From NCBI GenBank assembly GCA_019115685.1, contig DXDC01000205.1, positions 1 through 11,869 on the forward strand: DNA of 11,869 bases, written 5' to 3'. Source of the stretch: Candidatus Agrococcus pullicola. GTDB taxonomy: Bacteria > Actinomycetota > Actinomycetes > Actinomycetales > Microbacteriaceae. Positions 7,071 to 11,869 of the stretch are shown here, in pieces. The notes under the pieces were generated by a model. It did no database searches. It was not told where the DNA came from and saw only the letters and a list, made by a program, of their open reading frames with translations. The position numbers and the translations under genes are program-made. Each line of letters opens with the position of its first letter. Position 1 is the stretch's first letter.

Positions 7071-7798
7071 GTCTGCTGGAGCTCGACAGCGTCACCGTGC
7101 GCTTCGGCGTCGGGGCACGCGCGGTCGTTGCCATGCGCGACGTGTCGTTCAGCGTTGAGGCCGGTGAGACCCTCGGACTCGTGGGGGAATCGGGCAGCGG
7201 AAAGTCCACGGCGGCATCCGTGGCGCTCGGGCTCCGGTCTCCGAACTCCGGTGAGGTGCTCTTCGAAGGCGAGCGGTTGCGCCGCCGACGTGCAGCGGGC
7301 CGGATGCAGGCGGTGCTGCAGCATCCCGTCTGGGCGCTGAACCCGAGAATGACCGTCGCCGCATCCATCGCCGAGCCGCTGCAGGTGCAGACCCGAGGCC
7401 GGACGCGGGTGCGCGAGCGCGTGCAGGAGATGCTCGAATCGGTCGCGCTCGATGACGCTCTCGCAACGCGTCGACCTCACGAGCTCTCCGGCGGGCAGCG
7501 ACAGCGCGTCGCAATCGCCCGAGCGCTCATCACTCGCCCGCGATTCATCGTGTTCGACGAAGCCGTCAGCGCGCTGGACGTATCGGTGCAGGCGCAGATC
7601 CTGCAACTGCTGCGCAGACTCCAGCAGGAGCACGGTTTCGGCGCGCTCTTCATAACCCACGACATGGCCGTCGTCCGCTACATCGCCGACAGCATCTGCG
7701 TGATGCGCTCCGGCGAGGTCGTGGAGTCGGCGACGCTGGAGGCATTCGTGGCCGACCCTCAGCATCCGTATTCCCGCACACTCTTGGAGGAACAATGA
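7067..7798 (+). CDS. ABC transporter ATPase, DppF/OppF type, short form
   Basis: Second ATPase, 243 residues. Walker A GESGSGKST at 40-48, signature LSGGQRQRV at 140-148, Walker B FIVFDEAVSALD with Asp164-Glu165, and the switch histidine in ITHD at 198. The DEAVSALD variant is common in DppF/OppF. It stops right after PQHPYSRTLL, so almost the whole C-terminal oligopeptide extension is missing; DppF proteins are usually above 300 residues. The ribosome site GAGGAGGG at 7053-7060 lies 6 bases before the ATG, and the start overlaps the upstream stop by 4 bases. Confidence 0.93.
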   Translation: MSLLELDSVTVRFGVGARAVVAMRDVSFSVEAGETLGLVGESGSGKSTAASVALGLRSPNSGEVLFEGERLRRRRAAGRMQAVLQHPVWALNPRMTVAASIAEPLQVQTRGRTRVRERVQEMLESVALDDALATRRPHELSGGQRQRVAIARALITRPRFIVFDEAVSALDVSVQAQILQLLRRLQQEHGFGALFITHDMAVVRYIADSICVMRSGEVVESATLEAFVADPQHPYSRTLLEEQ

Positions 7799-8844
7799 AC
7801 GAGACCCACTTCGCACCGCAGCACCACTGGGATGCATCCCCGCGGCACACGGATCGATCCTCGTTCGAGTCGCTCGCCGTCAACGCCGATGCATCGCTTA
7901 CGCCGGTACCGGGCGATCACGGTCGAGTCGTCGAGTTCGACTTCCCGCGCGTGAGCGTCGGGGTCGCCGAGTATGCGGAGGGCCCGACGGGCGTCACGGT
8001 CGTCGAGGTCGAGGGCGGTGCCCGCACGGCGATCGACGAACGCGGCGGCGCGATCGGCATAACCGGCCGCTACCCCTTCAACCACGCGATCACGATCGCA
8101 GGCGGCAGCGTGCACGGGCTCGCGGCCGCGAGCGGCGTCACGGATGCACTGCTGGAAGAGCGCGGACGCCGCACCGGGTTCGGCGATCTCTCGCTCGTGA
8201 CCGGCGCGTGCATCTACGACTTCGCAGTGCGCGACAATGCGATTACGCCCGACAACGCGCTGGGCCGTGCCGCGCACGAGCGCCGGGATGCTCGGCTCGC
8301 TCCGGTCGGCAGGGTCGGAGCCGGAGTCGGCGGCAGCTGCGGCAAGATGAGCCCGCGCTCGACGGAATGGGCCGGTCAGGGCGTCGCATTCCGTGAGTTC
8401 GGTGGCTTCAAAGTGTTTGCGCTCACCGTCGTCAACGCGGTCGGGGCCGTTATCGACCGCGACGGCACCGTGCTGCGCGGCAATGTGCAGCCCGACGGGA
8501 CGCGCCGACATCCCGTCATTGACGGCACCGGACTGTTCGAAGACCAGCAGGCGTCAGCGGACGGTCCGCAGACGGGCAACACCACGATCTCCGTCGTCGT
8601 CACGAACGCGAAACTCTCCGACACCGACCTGCGCCAGCTCGCGACGCAGATCCACTCGTCCATGCACCGCGGCATCCAGCCCTTCCACACGCAGTTGGAC
8701 GGCGACACGCTGTTCCTGCTGACCACCGACGAGGTCGACCTGCCCGTCTACAACCCGCGCGACGGTCTGGGGCAGAGCATCGCGTCGTTCGGCGCGATCG
8801 CGTCCGAGGTGATGTGGGACGCAATCATCGAGGGCGTTCGCTGA
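7795..8844 (+). CDS. P1-family self-processing hydrolase (DmpA/BapA/NylC-like aminopeptidase or amidase)
   Basis: 349 residues without a signal peptide, so probably cytosolic. Family P1 enzymes are N-terminal-nucleophile hydrolases that cut themselves into two chains and then use the newly exposed Ser or Thr. Known members act on D-amino-acid amides, beta-peptides or nylon oligomers. Seen here: GGSVHGLAAASGV at about 103-115, VGAGVGGSCGK near 175-185, and GNTTISVVVTNAKL with Asn262-Thr263. The Asn-Thr pair is where NylC-type members cleave (Asn266/Thr267 in NylC), so Thr263 is the predicted nucleophile; DmpA uses Gly-Ser instead. Strong ribosome site GGAGG lies 4 bases before the ATG, which overlaps the ATPase stop. 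Co-transcription with a peptide-type importer suggests it hydrolyses the imported compound. Substrate is unknown. Confidence 0.88.
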   Translation: MNETHFAPQHHWDASPRHTDRSSFESLAVNADASLTPVPGDHGRVVEFDFPRVSVGVAEYAEGPTGVTVVEVEGGARTAIDERGGAIGITGRYPFNHAITIAGGSVHGLAAASGVTDALLEERGRRTGFGDLSLVTGACIYDFAVRDNAITPDNALGRAAHERRDARLAPVGRVGAGVGGSCGKMSPRSTEWAGQGVAFREFGGFKVFALTVVNAVGAVIDRDGTVLRGNVQPDGTRRHPVIDGTGLFEDQQASADGPQTGNTTISVVVTNAKLSDTDLRQLATQIHSSMHRGIQPFHTQLDGDTLFLLTTDEVDLPVYNPRDGLGQSIASFGAIASEVMWDAIIEGVR

Positions 8845-8845
8845 C

Positions 8846-9544
8846 GTGCACACGTATCCGAACTATCACGCACCGGACGGCAGAGCGCTCGTCGATCTGG
8901 TGCGCACGACGCCGTTCGCGCTCGCGGTCACCTCGCAGCCGGGAGCGCCGATAGCGACGCACGTTCCCGTCGTTGTGCCCCCGGGTGTGGATCTGCGCGA
9001 ACGGGATTCGCTCGTCGGCGTCACCCTGTGGTCGCATATGGGCAGACGAAACCGGCACTGGCGCCTCATGGCGGAATCGCCAGAGGTGCTGCTCATCCAC
9101 TCCTCTTCTCACGGGTACGTCTCTCCCACGCTCTATCGCAAAGAAGGCTCGGTGCCGACGGTGGACTACGCGGCGGTGCATCTGACGGGCACCGTACGCT
9201 TGATGCTCGACGACGAGGAGGCGCTCGCGGTGGTTGAACAGACCGTGACCCAGCTCGAGGGAACGCGTTCCGAGCAGTGGGACATGACGCCCTCGAAGGG
9301 CGTTTTTCGCAAAATCATAGGAGGCGTCACGGCCTTCGCGATCACGATTACGGAGGAACAAGCGGTGTTCAAGCTGAGCCAAGAGCAGCCGGAGGACATT
9401 CGGGCTCGGGTGCGAGACGAATTCGCGGGCCGAACGGAGAGCTCGATCCCCGGATGCCCGCACGCGGACCTTGCGCAGCTCATGGACGCACTTCCCGATG
9501 ATCACGTGAGACGCGGGCACTTCCCTCCGGAGGCGGCGCAGTGA
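8846..9544 (+). CDS. PaiB-like FMN-binding split-barrel protein
   Basis: 232 residues beginning MHTYPNYHAPDGRALVDLV, similar in plan to Bacillus PaiB. Features: PFALAVTSQPGAPIATHVPVVV at about 28-49, the GHM-like SHMGRRNRHW near 68-77, HGYVSPTLY followed by VPTVDYAAVHLTG in the middle, and FKLSQEQPEDIRARV toward the C-terminus. These belong to the PaiB/HugZ-like flavin-binding split-barrel group. PaiB was named a negative transcription regulator in Bacillus, but the fold is that of small FMN proteins, and there is no helix-turn-helix visible; an oxidoreductase or flavin-handling role is equally possible. Start is GTG 8846, one base after the hydrolase stop; the ribosome site is weak (GAGGG, 11 bases away). 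Confidence 0.85.
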   Translation: MHTYPNYHAPDGRALVDLVRTTPFALAVTSQPGAPIATHVPVVVPPGVDLRERDSLVGVTLWSHMGRRNRHWRLMAESPEVLLIHSSSHGYVSPTLYRKEGSVPTVDYAAVHLTGTVRLMLDDEEALAVVEQTVTQLEGTRSEQWDMTPSKGVFRKIIGGVTAFAITITEEQAVFKLSQEQPEDIRARVRDEFAGRTESSIPGCPHADLAQLMDALPDDHVRRGHFPPEAAQ

Positions 9545-10620
9545 TGCGCGTGATCGAGGTCAGACTGCCGGAAGGGCCTGCTCGGCAGCGGGGTGCCGCA
9601 TACGGCCGAACTGTCAGCAACGAACTGCGCAACTCCGCCCGACTCTATGCGGGGGCGTTTCGCGACCTCGGGGTTGGGGACGCCGACGTGGACCGGGTGG
9701 TCGCGGCGAGCGCGGAGACGATTCCGGAGTACGCTCCCGAGCTCTGGCAGGAACTGCAGGGGCTGGTGGAAGGCTCTGGCGCCAGCATGCGCGATCTGCT
9801 GCTGCTCAACGCACGCACGGAAATCCTCGCCTACTCCGACGCGCCGCAGACCGAATGCTCAACGGTCGTCGCCCTCGGGCCCGGGCGCGCGCCGAGCACG
9901 ATGCAGACCTGGGACTGGCAGGCCGAGCTCGCTCCGACCGGGACGATGCTCGAGATTCCACTCGGCCACCGCGTGGTGCGCACCTTCACGGAAACCGGGA
10001 TGCTCGGGAAAATCGGTGTCACGCATGGCCTCGGCGTGCACTTCAACATCCTGAATCACGCGAGCGATCGAGGTGATGCCGGAGTTCCCGTTCACGTACT
10101 GATGCGCATGATTCTCGATCGTGCCGAAACCGTCGACGAAGCGATCGAGATCGCTCGCGCAACCCCGGTATCCGCCTCAACCGTGCTGACCGTCGTGCAG
10201 CCGCAGAGCAATCTGGGCGACGCGCACGCGGTCAGTATCGAACTGTCACCTGCGGGCGTGGCAGTTGTCGGGCCGGACGACGGACTCCTCGCGCATACGA
10301 ACCACTTCCTGGACCCAGCGCTCGCAGAGGGCGAAGCGAGAGCGGAAGAAGGCTCTACGACGAAGCCCCGCTACCGGCACACGGTGGATCAACGGGACGC
10401 CCTGCTGGCGGTCCGCGATCCCTACGCGATGGCGGAGGCCTTCTGCGGCAGCGCCGGTGATGATGCGCCGGTGTGCATGCGGCCGAAACCGGGCGCTCCT
10501 CGGTACGAGCGATGGGAGTCGCTCATCACGATCGCGCTGGATGTCGAAGCCGCGGCCATGGACTGGGCTGTCGGGCCTCCCAGCGGGTTCACGCCCGACC
10601 GAGTCGCCCGCTTCGAGTAG
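9541..10620 (+). CDS. C45-family peptidase / acyl-CoA:6-aminopenicillanic acid acyltransferase-like hydrolase
   Basis: 359 residues, no signal peptide. The C45 family comprises N-terminal-nucleophile enzymes that self-cleave before a cysteine; the fungal prototype (nucleophile Cys103) swaps acyl groups on penicillin, and bacterial members are mostly amidases of unknown substrate. Here the expected landmarks occur in order: LLLLNARTEI about 15 residues before the nucleophile, TECSTVVALG with Cys106, TWDW at 123-126 (Asp125 a candidate active-site residue), GLGVHFNIL in the middle, and HTNHFL starting at 252. The residue before the nucleophile is Glu rather than Gly. Start is GTG 9541, 7 bases after GGAGG and overlapping the PaiB-like stop by 4 bases; ATG 9544 directly after it is the alternative. 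Last gene of the operon. Confidence 0.87.
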   Translation: MMRVIEVRLPEGPARQRGAAYGRTVSNELRNSARLYAGAFRDLGVGDADVDRVVAASAETIPEYAPELWQELQGLVEGSGASMRDLLLLNARTEILAYSDAPQTECSTVVALGPGRAPSTMQTWDWQAELAPTGTMLEIPLGHRVVRTFTETGMLGKIGVTHGLGVHFNILNHASDRGDAGVPVHVLMRMILDRAETVDEAIEIARATPVSASTVLTVVQPQSNLGDAHAVSIELSPAGVAVVGPDDGLLAHTNHFLDPALAEGEARAEEGSTTKPRYRHTVDQRDALLAVRDPYAMAEAFCGSAGDDAPVCMRPKPGAPRYERWESLITIALDVEAAAMDWAVGPPSGFTPDRVARFE

Positions 10621-10651
10621 GCGGTTCGGGTTTAGGTGCCGTTGGGCGGTC

Positions 10652-10691
10652 GCCGTGAGAAATCGACACGCCCGGCGATCTGCGGCACGGC
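10652..10691. other. Imperfect hairpin after the operon, weak terminator candidate
   Basis: GCCGTG at 10652-10657 pairs with CACGGC at 10686-10691, and ATCG (10662-10665) pairs with CGAT (10676-10679) inside, across an asymmetric internal loop. It lies 31 bases past the stop of the C45 gene. There is no T-run after it, so termination is uncertain. Confidence 0.25.
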
Positions 10692-10716
10692 CATGCATGA
10701 GGCGTCGGTGTCGTCA

Positions 10717-10744
10717 TGGAACGAAACCCGATCGTGATGTTCCA
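10717..10744. promoter_or_regulatory. Spaced inverted repeat upstream of the second lipoprotein gene, possible operator
   Basis: TGGAAC (10717-10722) and GTTCCA (10739-10744) form perfect 6-bp arms around 16 bases, with CGATCG (10729-10734) almost at the centre. A TACGAT hexamer at 10771-10776 could be a -10 box, but no -35 box is found at the right distance. The position ahead of a transporter gene makes a regulator site plausible, yet nothing identifies the regulator. Confidence 0.3.
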
Positions 10745-10847
10745 CCGGCGCGAAGCGTTTCTGGACGCGCTACGATTGCCCCTATGCACGCTCACCGTGG
10801 AGCGGTTGGTGCGTGCGAACTGTTTTCTCAATGAAAGGCCCAGTACC

Positions 10848-11869
10848 GTGAGCATCAAACCTCAGAAGCGGCGCCTCAAGGCGGGGATGGCGGGTGGAGC
10901 TGCACTCGTCATCGCCCTGACAGGATGCGTGGAGAGCCAGCGTGACGGCGATGGGGACACTCCCGCAGAAGACGTCAACTCGACGTTCATCTTCGCTGCC
11001 TCGTCCGACCCATCCGGTCTCGACCCGGCATTCGCCAATGACGGAGAGACATTCCGCATCTCGCGCAATATTTTCGAAGGCCTCGTCGGGGTAGAGCCCG
11101 GCGGAGCTGACCCGGCACCGCTGCTGGCAACCGAATGGGAGGCCAGCGAAGACGGCACCTCCTACACGTTCCAGCTGCAGGACGGCGTCACCTTCCACGA
11201 TGGCACCGAGTTCAACTCGGAGGCGGTCTGCGCCAACTTCGAACGCTGGTACAACTGGGAGGGTCTCCCGGCAGCAGAGAGCATGTCGTACTACTACGGC
11301 AACCTCTTCCACGGTAACCGCGGTGATGACAACGCGCTCTACGAGTCGTGCTCGGCTGACGAAGAGCTCGTCGCAACCGTGAACCTCACCCGCCCGTTCA
11401 CAGGCTTCATCCCCGCGCTCTCACTCCCGGCGTTCGCGATGCAGAGCCCTTCGGCCATGGAAGAGTACGGCGCGGATGACGTGGGCGGCACCGAGGACGC
11501 TCCGCAGTACAGCGAGTACGCGGAATCACACCCGTCAGGTACGGGCCCGTTCACGTTCGACTCGTGGTCGCCAGGATCGGAAGTCGTGCTGCAGGCCAAC
11601 CCCGACTACTGGGGCGAGCAGGGCCAGGTGCAGGAGGTCGTGTTCAGGGTCATCGACGACCCCACGGCACGTCGCCAGGCGCTCGAAGCAGGCGACATCG
11701 ACGGGTACGACCTCGTGGCCCCGGCAGACACGGAAGCGCTGGAGAGCGCCGGCTACAACATCATGCAGCGCGACCCCTTCACGATTCTGTACCTCGGCTT
11801 CAACCAGCAGATCGAAGAGCTCGCCGACCCACTGGTCCGTGAAGCGATCACGCACGCGATCGACCGCGA
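10848..11869 (+). CDS. Second peptide-type ABC substrate-binding lipoprotein (SBP family 5), 3' end outside window
   Basis: At least 340 residues, open to the window edge. GTG 10848 is the start: GAAAGG at 10833-10838 lies 9 bases before it, and translation gives a basic N-terminus (MSIKPQKRRLK), a hydrophobic stretch, then LTGC with the lipidated cysteine at about residue 27. The mature protein has GLDPAFANDGE, RNIFEGLVG, TEWEASEDGTSYTFQLQDGVTFHDGTEFNSEAV and SGTGPFTFDSW, the standard family-5 landmarks. It resembles the common actinobacterial peptide-binding type more than the lipoprotein at 2787 does and has two cysteines after the lipobox in the visible part (VCANFERW, YESCSADE) that could form a disulphide. 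It is probably the first gene of a second transporter, separate from the upstream operon because of the 227-bp gap. Confidence 0.92.
   Translation, partial: MSIKPQKRRLKAGMAGGAALVIALTGCVESQRDGDGDTPAEDVNSTFIFAASSDPSGLDPAFANDGETFRISRNIFEGLVGVEPGGADPAPLLATEWEASEDGTSYTFQLQDGVTFHDGTEFNSEAVCANFERWYNWEGLPAAESMSYYYGNLFHGNRGDDNALYESCSADEELVATVNLTRPFTGFIPALSLPAFAMQSPSAMEEYGADDVGGTEDAPQYSEYAESHPSGTGPFTFDSWSPGSEVVLQANPDYWGEQGQVQEVVFRVIDDPTARRQALEAGDIDGYDLVAPADTEALESAGYNIMQRDPFTILYLGFNQQIEELADPLVREAITHAIDR

Noticed and set aside
7559..7582. Walker B DEA instead of DEP in the second ATPase, as a possible defect
   Set aside because: The catalytic Asp-Glu is intact and DEAVSALD is a common variant in DppF/OppF proteins.
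10831..10851. Six-codon reading frame (MKGPVP) ending at the start of the second lipoprotein
   Set aside because: It overlaps the next start as a coupled leader peptide would, but has no ribosome site and its AAAGG is better read as the lipoprotein's ribosome site. Probably chance.

Overview
The window is high-GC, coding-dense DNA. Start codons are ATG or GTG with GGAGG-type ribosome binding sites, and the two lipoproteins carry LTAC and LTGC lipoboxes. This fits an actinobacterium, most likely Microbacteriaceae. That placement is an inference from composition and gene style, since no rRNA or marker gene is present.

Left part (1-1600). The N-terminal 105 codons of a TetR-family repressor run off the left edge on the minus strand. 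It is divergent from a CPBP-family intramembrane protease gene on the plus strand. A 15-bp inverted repeat between them (7-bp arms) is the likely TetR operator. The protease gene and the next gene converge on a 13-bp imperfect hairpin that could terminate transcription from both sides.

Centre (1600-10620). A LacI-family regulator (minus) is divergent from an eight-gene operon (plus) whose members overlap or lie 1 base apart: peptide-type substrate-binding lipoprotein, two DppB/DppC-like permeases, two DppD/DppF-like ATPases, a P1-family (DmpA/NylC-like) self-processing hydrolase, a PaiB-like FMN-binding split-barrel protein, and a C45-family (penicillin acyltransferase-like) self-processing hydrolase. 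A good sigma-70-type promoter (TTGACC, 17 bp, TACATT) precedes the operon. Two 12-bp palindromes with central CpG, 15/16 identical over their wider context and 113 bp apart, flank that promoter and are the best LacI operator candidates.

The layout suggests one import-and-hydrolyse unit. An ABC importer brings in a peptide-like or amide-linked compound. Two different N-terminal-nucleophile hydrolases without signal peptides could then cleave it in the cytosol, with a flavin protein of unknown role between them. The LacI-type repressor probably senses the substrate or a product. The substrate is not readable from sequence.

Right part (10621-11869). After a 227-bp non-coding gap holding only weak hairpin, inverted-repeat and -10-like signals, a second, different family-5 substrate-binding lipoprotein gene starts and runs off the right edge, perhaps opening a second peptide-type transporter locus.

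No tRNA, rRNA, CRISPR array, insertion sequence or attachment site was seen.
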